This document shows positions 32,888 to 42,007 of a stretch of 64,000 nucleotides of DNA, one piece after another. Position 1 is the stretch's first letter. Every line of letters begins with the position of its first letter. The notes under the pieces were generated by a model. It saw only the letters and a list, made by a program, of their open reading frames with translations, did no database searches and was not told the origin of the DNA. Origin of the DNA: OMG group bacterium (lineage in GTDB: Bacteria > Pseudomonadota > Gammaproteobacteria > Pseudomonadales > Azotimanducaceae); NCBI GenBank assembly GCA_012267385.1, contig JAAXGW010000026.1:1-64000 (forward strand), read 5' to 3'. A program made the position numbers and the translations under genes.

Positions 32888-32910
32888 TTCAACTCAAGTA
32901 TATAATTCCC
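32888..32910 (-). repeat. Right terminal inverted repeat
   Basis: Reverse complement of 29841-29863 over all 23 bases, ending ...TATATAATTCCC. It is directly followed by the duplicated target TTTTGTAT. Confidence 0.95.
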
Positions 32911-32918
32911 TTTTGTAT
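32911..32918. repeat. Right 8-bp target-site duplication
   Basis: TTTTGTAT, identical to 29833-29840. In the uninterrupted target this sequence encodes part of FLY in the membrane protein. Confidence 0.92.
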
Positions 32919-33367
32919 GTACTAGGATGTTTGGTTACAGCAGGTATCTGTGTCAGCGGCAGTATTGCATGGTTATTCGAAGGATATTTTCATGAATATC
33001 TTGCCCTCTGCGGTATGGGCATCGGCATTGCTGCGTTTCTTCAGGCCACAACCTTGATGATTTCATCCAAGCGCATTTCTCATGAGCATAAAAATATCTC
33101 CACTGGAAGGTTCCTCCGGACTCTCTTTCCGTTGTTAGGTTCGAAAGTATCTGTAGGCGCATCCATGCATCTCGTGGGTGTGAGCTTTCTCTTGTCGGGC
33201 ATGATGATTTGGAAAAACTACAGTCAATTTTTTGGTGTATGGTTAGGTGCGTCTAGTGTCGGATACATGGTCATTATGCCAATACTACATTGGACTGATC
33301 CACGATACACACCAGGCACAAAGCACGCCCGCTACAGATAACTTCGACCTACATTTTGGGTTCAATT

Positions 33368-34095
33368 TCAAATGGTTCTGAGCTCATCCTCGAGTATTGG
33401 TATTTGATCCCAAGTACGATCGTCTAAGACTCGACCATTACGTTTCTTAAACACGCCGCCCCATTGTTTGAAAAAGAAGGGCACATCACTCTCAATACAC
33501 TGATCACGAATATCTCGTACCCAAGAGTCCCGCATCGGGCGCGCACCGGGACCAGATTCTCCACCCACGATGACCCAATCAATCTCATTCAATTGAAGCG
33601 AGGATAGCGGTCCAAGCAATGGTTCCAACGACAAGAACTTAACGTTGGCACTGGTTTGTTTTAACAGGTCAAGTCGGTCGATCCACCGTCTCGATTCAAT
33701 ACTTGTACCTAGCCAAATGTTTCGGGTCCAATTAAGCACTTTGTTTAACTCTACAACTCTCGCAGGACGTTTGCTGAGAACTTGAAAGACATGTTGCTCA
33801 GCGAGATTCATCGTATGAAATACCGACTCAATAAATGATGTTGGGACTGCTTCGTGAAACAGATCCGACATAGAGTTGACAAAGACACGACGTGGTTGCT
33901 TCCACTTTAACGGGTCTTGAACAACAGAAGCATGAGTCGTGACCTTAAAACCGTTGGCGTACTTGCTTGCATTACCTTGAGTCGCTTCGACATTCTTTCC
34001 GCGTAGCAATTTTTACAACCATGGCTGACTTTCGTGCACCCTGTTACTGGGTTCCATGTAGTATCAGTCCATTCGATCTTTGAATTCGCTGCCAA
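33368..34095 (-). pseudogene. DUF5131 (phage Gp37/Gp68-like, three-Cys motif) gene with a frameshift
   Basis: The first frame (from ATG 34095) encodes [38 protein letters not shown], the three-Cys N-terminus of the family. The rest ([11 protein letters not shown]...PRRVFVNSMSDLFHEAV...WVIVGGESGPGARPM...FFFKQWGG) continues in another frame. The switch is near 33969, consistent with loss of one base after the ATG of KVM. The family resembles radical SAM proteins and is often found with phage or TcmP genes, neither of which is here. It is probably inactive. Confidence 0.82.
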
Positions 34096-34325
34096 GGGAG
34101 TGTTCCTTCTAGAATCTGTTGTCCACTTTTACACAAAAAATTCTAGCTGTCTTGAAAATATCAGGTCGTGCTGTTTCGACTAATACAGCGTAATTCCGGT
34201 TTAGCATTGAATGAAGTCCACAGAACTTCTACAATCTAGCTAAACGCTTACAGTGCAAATGTCTTTGTTCTGAAACAAGTTTGAAATGAAGGCGTACATA
34301 ACTGTCCAATTCATCAAGCAACACT

Positions 34326-34874
34326 ATGCAATCACCTCTAATTTGGATTGACCTCGAAATGACTGGGTTGAATCCCCAGTCTGATGTGATATTGGAAATT
34401 GCTGCAGTTATCACCGCCGACAGTCTCGATTTCATCGGCGAAGGAGTCTCTTTAGTCATCCATCAGCCTGAAGAGGCGTTAGCGCTGATGGACGATTGGA
34501 ATGTAAAGCACCACACAGAATCAGGACTCATCGACAAAGTACGTCTGTCGGAGGTGTCTCTTGAAGAGGCGGAAGCGGTGACCTATGACTTTATCTCAAC
34601 ATACACCCAGCCGCGCAAGTCCCCACTATGTGGGAACTCAATCTCGCAAGATCGCAACTTTTTACGTCGTTATATGCCTACGCTCGAAGCTCACTTTCAC
34701 TATCGCAACATAGACGTCAGTACGGTGAAAGAGCTAGCAAAACGATGGGCACCCAAGGTTAAGCGGCAATTCACGAAAGCGAATGAACATCGGGCGTTAG
34801 ACGACATAAAAGAGTCGATTCGAGAACTAGCTTATTACCGCGAACACTTTATTGAGGAACAGTTTCGGCTGTAA
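34326..34874 (+). CDS. orn: Oligoribonuclease
   Basis: 182-aa DEDDh exonuclease that degrades 2-5-nt RNAs to mononucleotides. First acidic motif WIDLEMTGL, then GNSISQDRNFLRRYMP and the HRALDDIKESI motif with the general-base His. Length is exactly as expected. It converges on queG with a 26-bp overlap. Confidence 0.97.
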   Translation: MQSPLIWIDLEMTGLNPQSDVILEIAAVITADSLDFIGEGVSLVIHQPEEALALMDDWNVKHHTESGLIDKVRLSEVSLEEAEAVTYDFISTYTQPRKSPLCGNSISQDRNFLRRYMPTLEAHFHYRNIDVSTVKELAKRWAPKVKRQFTKANEHRALDDIKESIRELAYYREHFIEEQFRL

Positions 34875-35913
34875 GTCGATTAAGTGCCCAAGCGATGTGT
34901 TCCTGACAAAGCGTATCACCGCTTGTAGTCATTTCCGCTTGCTTTAATTGCAAAGCACTCACCAATTCTTCAGAGTAGGGGGCATTTCCGGCCGCGACTG
35001 CTAAGTTTCTCACCCACTGTTGGTAGTTGATCCGTCGCAGTGCCATTCCTAATGTCCGATCGCGAAAAGTCTCTTCATCCCAACCAAGTAAATCGACAAT
35101 TTTGGTTCGATCTAGCTCGTGCCGAGGTGCGAAGTCGCTGACTTCAGTTTGTGGCGCAAATCGATTCCACGGACACACCAACTGACAATCATCACAACCA
35201 AAGATCCGATTTCCGACTAAAGGACGAAGTTCCAACGGAATCGAACCTTTGTGTTCAATGGTGAGATACGATATACAAAGTCTTGCATCTAGTTGTCGTG
35301 GACCAATGATGGCTCCAGTGGGACACAAAGTAATACAGGATGAACAAGAACCACAATGATCTTTGCCGTTCGGTTTCGACACTTCAAACGGGATGTCAGT
35401 GAAAATCTCCCCGAGGAAGAAAAAGGAGCCTGCGTCGCGGTTCAAGATCAAGGTGTTTTTGCCAACCCATCCAAGACCAGCTTTCTCTGCGATGGGTCGT
35501 TCGAGAACAGGTGCTGAATCAACGAACGCACGGTGTGTCCCTCCTGTTGCGGCAACCAGTTTGCGCGCAATCTTCGCTAGTCGTTTGCGTACAACTTTGT
35601 GGTAATCTCGACCCAGCGCGTATCGTGAGACATAGGCTATGGAAGGATCTTTGAGTGCATCGGGAAGAGCTTCGGGTGAGTAATCCATCCGCGCGCTAAT
35701 GATTCGCACTGTACCTGGTAGCAGTCGTTGTGGGTCAAACCGTTTCTCAAGATTCCTGCTAAGATAGGACATCTCTCCATGAAACCCGCGTCGTAACCAT
35801 TCACGGAACTCTTTCGATGCTGCACTAAGATCCGTATCACTAAACCCTACGTCAGCAAAACCCAATTCTTGCGCCCACTCACGAACTTGTTTTGTTAATC
35901 GTGCTATGTCCAT
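34849..35913 (-). CDS. queG: Epoxyqueuosine reductase
   Basis: 354 aa. Two [4Fe-4S] cluster motifs, CGSCSSCITLCPTGAI and CDDCQLVCPWN, follow the cobalamin-binding N-terminal domain. It catalyses the last step of queuosine biosynthesis in tRNA. It is divergent from nnr: the two start regions overlap (queG ATG at 35913, nnr ATG at 35906). The queG-nnr-tsaE neighbourhood is conserved. Confidence 0.96.
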   Translation of the reverse strand: MDIARLTKQVREWAQELGFADVGFSDTDLSAASKEFREWLRRGFHGEMSYLSRNLEKRFDPQRLLPGTVRIISARMDYSPEALPDALKDPSIAYVSRYALGRDYHKVVRKRLAKIARKLVAATGGTHRAFVDSAPVLERPIAEKAGLGWVGKNTLILNRDAGSFFFLGEIFTDIPFEVSKPNGKDHCGSCSSCITLCPTGAIIGPRQLDARLCISYLTIEHKGSIPLELRPLVGNRIFGCDDCQLVCPWNRFAPQTEVSDFAPRHELDRTKIVDLLGWDEETFRDRTLGMALRRINYQQWVRNLAVAAGNAPYSEELVSALQLKQAEMTTSGDTLCQEHIAWALNRLTAETVPQ

Positions 35914-37390
35914 GACCTACAATTTGAGTATGAGTCTCATTACAAAAGTGTATACCACCGAAGAGTGTCGGGGACTTGATCGTCTCGCTATTGAGAAACA
36001 TGATATACCGGGTCTCACACTCATGCAGCGCGCGGGTGCTTTTGTCTTTACCACGATTCAAGACCGTTGGCCCGATATTCGATCATTGCGTGTTGTAGCT
36101 GGCTCGGGAAATAACGCTGGAGACGGATACGTGGTGGCATTGCTGGCACATCAAGCTGGAATCGCGACCGAAGTGTACCAAGTAGCGGAGACGAATCGTA
36201 TCCGTGGTGATGCTCTGATTGCTTGGCAACAGCTCAACGAGCACGAAGTCTCCGTGGTAGACGAATTGAATGAGGCAGACATCGTTGTCGATGCACTATT
36301 GGGTACCGGTGCCCGTGGAACTCTTTCTCCGGAGTATGAAAACGCGATTGCGCGCATCAATAAATTCAACGGTCCTGTCGTCGCCGTCGATGTACCCAGT
36401 GGAGTCGAAGCGAGTAGTGGTGGTCTCTTGACTGAAAATCCAGTATCTGCTGACCTTACTTGTATGTTCATTGGAGCAAAACTCGGATTATTTACCGGAC
36501 CCGGCTTACGATACCGTGGAGATCTTGTATTTACCGACCTTGGTGTTCCTTCTGAAGTCTATCAAGATTCATTCGGAGTACTTCTCCTAGAAACGACGAT
36601 CAAACGTCCTGCGCTCCCACCGCGGGATCCGCTCGCACATAAATATCGGTTTGGGCATGTACTCGTGGTTGGCGGCGACTACGGCATGGGAGGTGCCGTC
36701 ATCTTAGCGGCAGAAGCAGCCCTGCGAACTGGGGCGGGCTTAGTCACAGTGCTCACCCGGAGTGAAAACGTACCATCGGTCTTATCTCGGCGGCCAGAAG
36801 TCATGGCAGTTGGAGTCGACGAGTCGACGGATATAACCTCGCATCTAGCACGTGCTGATGTGCTTGCGATCGGGCCCGGCTTAGGTCAAGGTTCTTGGGG
36901 TCAAACTTTGCTGAAAACAGCGTTGGCGCACCAACCTGTTCATCTTATTCTTGATGCAGATGCCTTACGAATTCTGAAGTCACAGGAATGGAGCGTGCCT
37001 GAAGGCTGTATTTTCACACCGCACCCTGGAGAAGCCGCGTTCATGTCTGGAGTGTCTACTGCGGATGTTCAGACAAATCGACCAAGTTTCGCACAAAACA
37101 TGTCGCATCAATACAGTTGTACCGTCGTTCTTAAGGGTCCTGGTACTTTGATTGCTTCGCAAGGTCAGTTGTGTTCGGTTTCACAATTCGTAGATGGTGC
37201 GTTAGCAACAGCAGGCAGTGGCGACGTGCTTACGGGAATCGCGGCCGCTGCGTATGCGCGTTGCGGGAATCCGGTCGAAGCAGCGGAAATCGCTGTCTCT
37301 CTCCACGGAGCGGCAGGGGCACGAGCAATCCGCGAAAACCCAGGTCGATCCCTGATCGCGAGCGATTTAATAGAAGCTCTTCGTATATGA
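35906..37390 (+). CDS. nnr: Bifunctional NAD(P)H-hydrate epimerase / ADP-dependent dehydratase
   Basis: 494 aa. The N-terminal YjeF_N epimerase has AGSGNNAGDGYVVA, and the C-terminal YjeF_C/carbohydrate-kinase-like dehydratase has VLVVGGDYGMGGA and ATAGSGDVLTGIAAA. It repairs damaged NAD(P)H. In-frame starts occur at 35906, 35912 and 35930; the last (MSLITKVYTTEE) avoids overlapping queG and is a good alternative. tsaE begins within its stop codon (ATGA). Confidence 0.95.
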   Translation: MSMTYNLSMSLITKVYTTEECRGLDRLAIEKHDIPGLTLMQRAGAFVFTTIQDRWPDIRSLRVVAGSGNNAGDGYVVALLAHQAGIATEVYQVAETNRIRGDALIAWQQLNEHEVSVVDELNEADIVVDALLGTGARGTLSPEYENAIARINKFNGPVVAVDVPSGVEASSGGLLTENPVSADLTCMFIGAKLGLFTGPGLRYRGDLVFTDLGVPSEVYQDSFGVLLLETTIKRPALPPRDPLAHKYRFGHVLVVGGDYGMGGAVILAAEAALRTGAGLVTVLTRSENVPSVLSRRPEVMAVGVDESTDITSHLARADVLAIGPGLGQGSWGQTLLKTALAHQPVHLILDADALRILKSQEWSVPEGCIFTPHPGEAAFMSGVSTADVQTNRPSFAQNMSHQYSCTVVLKGPGTLIASQGQLCSVSQFVDGALATAGSGDVLTGIAAAAYARCGNPVEAAEIAVSLHGAAGARAIRENPGRSLIASDLIEALRI

Positions 37391-37836
37391 CTGTAACGTT
37401 TGAGAAAAAGAGAGTTCTACCACTGAGCAACCTTGAAGCTACGGAAGCGCTTGGCGCAAGCTTAGCGACACAATTTCGTCGAGGGCTCGTGTTTCTCCGC
37501 GGTCCGCTAGGTGCTGGAAAAACTACGCTCGTACGCGGTTGGTTACGTGCGCTTGGCTACGATGGACCGGTCAAAAGTCCTACCTTCACATTGGTAGAAC
37601 CTTACGAACTAGACTCGGTACAAATACTGCATTTTGATCTATTTCGTATTGCAAATCCAAGTGAAATTGAATATATTGGTATGTTGGAACACTTAGAAAC
37701 GAGCCAACTTCAGTTTGTGGAATGGCCGGAACGGGGAGAAAGTCACCTCCCTGATCCCGATCTTGACATTCAATTGGAATACGATGGTCCGTACCGGCAG
37801 GCTATGATAAGTGTCGAAAATGTGGACAAATATTAG
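37387..37836 (+). CDS. tsaE: tRNA threonylcarbamoyladenosine biosynthesis ATPase TsaE
   Basis: 149 aa from the ATG at 37387, overlapping the nnr stop by 4 bp. Walker A GPLGAGKTTLVRG and the FTLVEPYE/HFDLFRI segments are typical. It supports TsaB/TsaD in making t6A on ANN-decoding tRNAs. A longer open frame to 37171 lies inside nnr and is not used. Confidence 0.96.
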   Translation: MTVTFEKKRVLPLSNLEATEALGASLATQFRRGLVFLRGPLGAGKTTLVRGWLRALGYDGPVKSPTFTLVEPYELDSVQILHFDLFRIANPSEIEYIGMLEHLETSQLQFVEWPERGESHLPDPDLDIQLEYDGPYRQAMISVENVDKY

Positions 37837-37837
37837 T

Positions 37838-39214
37838 ATGAACACCCGCTTACATGGATTGTTGATTGGTGCGTTGCTTACTACCCTAGCCCTACCACTT
37901 GCCGCGAACGAATTAATGGGGATTCGCTGGAACGAAGGTCCAAACAACACTCGTATTGTGTTGGATCTCAGCGAAACTGCAGACTATACGTTTGGTAAAT
38001 TAGACAATCCGCCTCGAATCTACATTGACTTAAAAAACACGAAACTGCCGCGAAAAATTAGCGTGCGCGAAGTCGATAGTAGGATTTTGCAACGCATTCG
38101 ACATGCGTCACGGGAGGGGAACAGCCATCGAGTCGTTCTTGACCTTAATGAACTCGTCGAACCCTCGGTGTTTCGCTTAGAACCCTACGCTCCGTATGGC
38201 CACCGCTTAGTGATTGATTTACCGAGCGGGATTGGATTTGATGAAGAAGACTGTTCGACCGATACCGAGCCCCATAAAGACGTTGTAATTGTGTTGGACG
38301 CAGGGCACGGAGGGGAAGATCCCGGTGCTGTTGCAATCAACAAGCTTTTGGAAAAAGACGTCAATCTAGCAATCACTCGGCATGCGAAAGACTATATCGA
38401 ACAACAACAGGGATTCAAGGTTGTACTTACTCGCAGCGCCGACTATGAAGTTCCGCTTGAGACTCGACGCAACATTGCTTTGCGCGAACGCGCGCATCTA
38501 TTCGTGTCGATCCATGCTGATTCGTTCAAGAATTCGCAACCACGAGGTGGTAGTGTCTTCATTTTGGGATCCGGTAATGCGGAGTCGGAGTTATCCAAAT
38601 GGTTTCGACAAAACGAAAACCGTTCCGACTGGGTGGGTGGAGTCGCGACTTGGGTGAATTCCGAGTGTTTTGACGACCCCGAACAATACCGTTTTCTCAA
38701 TGACCTAGCTGCCGATGCGGTGATTGAGAGTTCGGTGGAGCTAGGCAAGAGTGTCTTGTATTTCATGTCGCAAGTAACAACACTCCATCCGCGTTCACTG
38801 ACTAGGGAACAGGACAACTTTCGCGTGACAGATGCTAAATACGTCGTATTGAAGAATACACAAGTACCAGCAATTTTGGTAGAAACCGGATTTTTGTCCA
38901 ACGCGAAAGACGCGGAAATGTTGAGCCAACCAGGACACCAAAAGTTGATCGGCCGAGCTATCGCGTACGGTATCCTATCGCACTTCTGCACGAACCCACC
39001 ATACCATACTTATTTAGACGACGGTACCTATGAGTGTAAGTTGGAGAAAAGCATTACTCGATATCGCGTCCGCAAAGGCGACACGCTCTCAGAGATCGCC
39101 CAGACTTACAAAGTAACCGTAACTTCCATTCAGCAATTAAACAATCTAGGCAGTTCCGTCAACATTTTCGAAGATCAGATTCTCAACATTCCAAATCACG
39201 CCAGCAGTAATTAA
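37838..39214 (+). CDS. N-acetylmuramoyl-L-alanine amidase (AMIN + Amidase_3 + LysM)
   Basis: 458 aa from the ATG at 37838. Signal peptide (LIGALLTTLALPLAAN), AMIN domain (about residues 30-130), then the zinc amidase with LDAGHGGEDPGA, SIHADSF and VETGFLSN, and a C-terminal LysM (YRVRKGDTLSEIAQTYKV). It cleaves septal peptidoglycan in the periplasm during daughter-cell separation. The AmiB-like domain order and the tsaE-amidase-mutL-miaA context are conserved. TAATG overlap with mutL. Confidence 0.95.
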   Translation: MNTRLHGLLIGALLTTLALPLAANELMGIRWNEGPNNTRIVLDLSETADYTFGKLDNPPRIYIDLKNTKLPRKISVREVDSRILQRIRHASREGNSHRVVLDLNELVEPSVFRLEPYAPYGHRLVIDLPSGIGFDEEDCSTDTEPHKDVVIVLDAGHGGEDPGAVAINKLLEKDVNLAITRHAKDYIEQQQGFKVVLTRSADYEVPLETRRNIALRERAHLFVSIHADSFKNSQPRGGSVFILGSGNAESELSKWFRQNENRSDWVGGVATWVNSECFDDPEQYRFLNDLAADAVIESSVELGKSVLYFMSQVTTLHPRSLTREQDNFRVTDAKYVVLKNTQVPAILVETGFLSNAKDAEMLSQPGHQKLIGRAIAYGILSHFCTNPPYHTYLDDGTYECKLEKSITRYRVRKGDTLSEIAQTYKVTVTSIQQLNNLGSSVNIFEDQILNIPNHASSN

Positions 39215-40989
39215 TGGTCCACACTCGAATCCATTTGCTGGACCAACACGTTGCTAACCAAATTGCCGCGGGCGAGGTTGTTGAACGACCTTCATCAATT
39301 GTTAAGGAACTTGTAGAAAACAGCCTTGATGCCGACGCGACCGATATCCATATCGAAGTCGAAAAAGGTGGAATCCGCCGAATTAAAGTATCGGATAACG
39401 GGTCAGGAATCGATTCGGCTGATCTTCGGTTAGCTGTTCAAAGACACGCAACGAGCAAGATTCAAACAGCGGACGATCTAGCTTCTGTAAATACGATGGG
39501 ATTTCGCGGTGAAGCACTAGCTAGCATCGCCGCGGTCTCCAAGCTGACACTAGTGTCTCGTATCCTAGAAGAAAAGTCGGCGTGGCAGATTGCTGTCAGT
39601 GGTAGCGAAGAAGTTGACTTCAGTCCTACCACCCGCAATGCTGGTACCTCGGTGGACGTGACTGATCTCTTTTTTAACACACCAGTACGCAGAAAGTTTC
39701 TTAAACAACCTCGGACGGAAATCGGACACGTTGCAAATGTTGTTCGAGTCCTTTCGATCATGCATCCTCATTGTTCGTTTCGACTGACTAATGACGGACG
39801 CGATATCGAAAAATTGCCTGCGGTGGAAGTACCGAACGATAGGATTGCCAAGGTTCTTGGACTCTCGTTCATGGATGAGTCAATTCAGATTGATTTGCGA
39901 AGAGATGACATGTGCTTGACGGGATGGGTGGGATTACCTACACATACACGTAGTACTGCAACGCGACAATACTTTTTCGTCAACGGTCGCCCAGTTAGCG
40001 ATCGGTTGATGGCGCATGCGATTCGTCAAGGCTACCACGATGTGATGTTTCACGGTCGCCACCCTGTGTTTGTACTTAACCTTACACTCGATGCCGAATC
40101 TGTCGATGTGAACGTACACCCCACCAAGCGAGAGGTTCGTTTTCGCGAAGCCCGTCAAGTGCACGATTTCTTAATGTCTGGAATGCACCATCGATTAAAG
40201 AGCGTCGGCACGGACGCGCCCACACATTTGGAATTTGATCCAGCGCAAGCACAAGTTAAAAGTCCCTTCGGTCAGGAACTGGAAGCCCATCAACAGACCG
40301 CCTTACAGTTTGAACACGGTCCACAGCACACTCCCACCAAACCAATCCCGCGAGTCCGACGAAACGACGGCGACGGTGACACGACCCCAACAGAGTCAAG
40401 TGAAATTCCACCCATGGGATATGCGTTAGCTCAGTTACGCGGAGCTTATGTACTAGCAGAGAATGCCGAGGGTCTCGTAATCGTTGATATGCACGCCGCG
40501 CACGAACGCGTCGTCTATGAGAAGATGAAGAAAGCCCGAGACGCGCGAGAACGAATTTCGCAACGTCTTCTCATCCCAGTGGAATTTTCAGTGAGTGGTC
40601 AAGATGCTGAAGGCGCGCGAAAACACCAATCTATGTTTGCCGACCTTGGATTGATTTTGGAAGTATCTGACAGCAACGTTATCAGGGTACGAGAAGTTCC
40701 TTTCATGCTTCAGAATCTGGATATTAAAAAACTTGTGATGGACCTCTTAGATGAAGTTCATGAACAAGGTACAAGCGATTCGATAAAGGCTCGAGAAAAT
40801 GAAATCATGGCGACCATCGCGTGCCACGACGCGATCCGATTCAACAGAAAGCTGTCGATTCCTGAGATGAACGCACTCCTACGGGATATGGAACAAACGG
40901 AAAATGCTGGCCAATGTAATCACGGAAGGCCAACGTTTCGGGTGCAATCAATGAAGTTTCTGGACAACGAATTTCTTCGAGGTCGTTAA
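39214..40989 (+). CDS. mutL: DNA mismatch repair protein MutL, endonuclease-motif type
   Basis: 591 aa. N-terminal GHKL ATPase: ELVENSLDADATDI, DNGSGI, TMGFRGEALASI. The C-terminal domain contains DMHAAHERVVYE (from Asp425), matching the metal-binding endonuclease motif D(Q/M)HA-x2-E-x4-E, plus ACHDAIRFN and CNHGRPTF. This is the nicking MutL type (as in Pseudomonas), unlike E. coli MutL, which relies on MutH. It starts at the last base of the amidase stop. Confidence 0.97.
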   Translation: MVHTRIHLLDQHVANQIAAGEVVERPSSIVKELVENSLDADATDIHIEVEKGGIRRIKVSDNGSGIDSADLRLAVQRHATSKIQTADDLASVNTMGFRGEALASIAAVSKLTLVSRILEEKSAWQIAVSGSEEVDFSPTTRNAGTSVDVTDLFFNTPVRRKFLKQPRTEIGHVANVVRVLSIMHPHCSFRLTNDGRDIEKLPAVEVPNDRIAKVLGLSFMDESIQIDLRRDDMCLTGWVGLPTHTRSTATRQYFFVNGRPVSDRLMAHAIRQGYHDVMFHGRHPVFVLNLTLDAESVDVNVHPTKREVRFREARQVHDFLMSGMHHRLKSVGTDAPTHLEFDPAQAQVKSPFGQELEAHQQTALQFEHGPQHTPTKPIPRVRRNDGDGDTTPTESSEIPPMGYALAQLRGAYVLAENAEGLVIVDMHAAHERVVYEKMKKARDARERISQRLLIPVEFSVSGQDAEGARKHQSMFADLGLILEVSDSNVIRVREVPFMLQNLDIKKLVMDLLDEVHEQGTSDSIKARENEIMATIACHDAIRFNRKLSIPEMNALLRDMEQTENAGQCNHGRPTFRVQSMKFLDNEFLRGR

Positions 40990-41020
40990 AAACTAGCGAA
41001 ACGCTTGATCTGAATTACTT

Positions 41021-41995
41021 GTGACTGTAAAACGCTGTGTACTAGGGCTACTAGGACCTACTGCGAGCGGCAAAACAGAGCTAGCGATCGAGCTAGCAGA
41101 TCGCTACGACATTGCGCTCATCAGCGTCGACTCGGCGATGGTTTACCGCGGCATGAACATCGGCACGGCGAAGCCAACTCCGGCGATACTTCAGAAATAT
41201 CCTCACGCACTGGTTGATATTGTGGAACCAGAAACGAATTTCACTGTCAGTGAATTTATCCGAAGAGCGGACGCAGCTGTACATCAGAGTTTTGCTGAGA
41301 ACAAAACACCGCTACTTGTAGGCGGTACTATGATGTACTTCAAGGCATTCCGAGAAGGGATCGCTCCATTACCACCTAGGGATCCTGAGTTTCGGAAACA
41401 GCTACGCGAGCGCGCAGAAATAGCAGGAATACCGGCGCTACACGCGGAATTACAATCAATAGATCCAAAAGCCTGCGACAAGATTCATCCGAACAACTAC
41501 CCAAGAATTGAGCGAGCGCTGGAGATTTTTTCTCAAACTGGCATACCGATGACACAGTTCTTAAAAGAAAATGCTGGTTTCCCGGCAACCAACCGGCTCG
41601 ATTGTGACTATGTCGAATTCGCGATCACGTATCATCGTCGTGAGGAACTACACGAACGCGTTAAAGACCGACTGGACAGTATGTTGAGAGCAGGTTTCGT
41701 GGATGAAGTAAAAGGGCTTCGCCAACGACCCGGATTGTCAGCTTCGGTAAGCTCGATGCGTACCGTAGGATATCGACAGCTATGGGAATACTTTAAAGAG
41801 TATCCAGAGAGCGCAATTTCTGATGCGGTTAAAGAACGAATTTTGGTCGCGAACCGGGGTTTGATTCGCCGCCAACTGACTTGGCTCCGCAATTGGTCGA
41901 CACTGCCAAATTACAATGAACTTAACTCACCTTTAACACGGGACGCTATGCACTCTCAACTCGAAGCTTTAGGTTTCCCCGCAACTAGCAATTGA
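41021..41995 (+). CDS. miaA: tRNA dimethylallyltransferase MiaA
   Basis: 324 aa with P-loop GPTASGKTELAI, the DSAMVYRGMNIGTAKP motif and the LVGGTMMYFKAF segment. It prenylates A37 of tRNAs reading UNN codons. GTG start. hflX follows 12 bp downstream, whereas in most gammaproteobacteria hfq lies here. Confidence 0.97.
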   Translation: MTVKRCVLGLLGPTASGKTELAIELADRYDIALISVDSAMVYRGMNIGTAKPTPAILQKYPHALVDIVEPETNFTVSEFIRRADAAVHQSFAENKTPLLVGGTMMYFKAFREGIAPLPPRDPEFRKQLRERAEIAGIPALHAELQSIDPKACDKIHPNNYPRIERALEIFSQTGIPMTQFLKENAGFPATNRLDCDYVEFAITYHRREELHERVKDRLDSMLRAGFVDEVKGLRQRPGLSASVSSMRTVGYRQLWEYFKEYPESAISDAVKERILVANRGLIRRQLTWLRNWSTLPNYNELNSPLTRDAMHSQLEALGFPATSN

Positions 41996-42007
41996 GTAAC
42001 TAGAAAA

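Larger units (their letters stand above)
29841..32910 (+). mobile_element. IS1595-family transposon (3,070 bp) carrying a methyltransferase and nuclease
   Basis: The boundaries are defined by perfect 23-bp inverted repeats and an 8-bp direct duplication TTTTGTAT. The cargo in order is transposase (29963-30937), DNA methyltransferase (30934-32175), PD-(D/E)XK-like nuclease (32115-32750) and a 44-aa basic protein (32743-32877). Every junction overlaps, so it is one operon from a strong promoter at 29881-29909. Intact repeats, intact duplication and intact frames imply a recent insertion. Passenger genes are known in the IS1595 family; a complete putative restriction-modification pair fused to the transposase operon is unusual. 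Confidence 0.93.
32874..33341 (+). pseudogene. 3' part of the interrupted membrane protein gene, re-fused to the transposon operon
   Basis: From 32919 the frame encodes residues 25-164 of the interrupted protein: several hydrophobic segments (YVLGCLVTAGICVSG, YLALCGMGIGIAAFLQ, SMHLVGVSFLLSGMMIW, GVWLGASSVGYMVIMP). A new ATG at 32874, inside the transposon and overlapping the 44-aa protein stop, reads through the right inverted repeat in frame. A hybrid protein could therefore still be made from the transposon promoter. The family is not recognised. Confidence 0.7.

Noticed and set aside
34158-34183. Possible LexA site upstream of the DUF5131/orn region
   Set aside because: The spacing between CTG and CAG is 12, not 10.
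37171-37386. N-terminal extension of tsaE
   Set aside because: It overlaps the conserved C-terminal part of nnr; the ATG at 37387 overlapping the nnr stop is the natural start.
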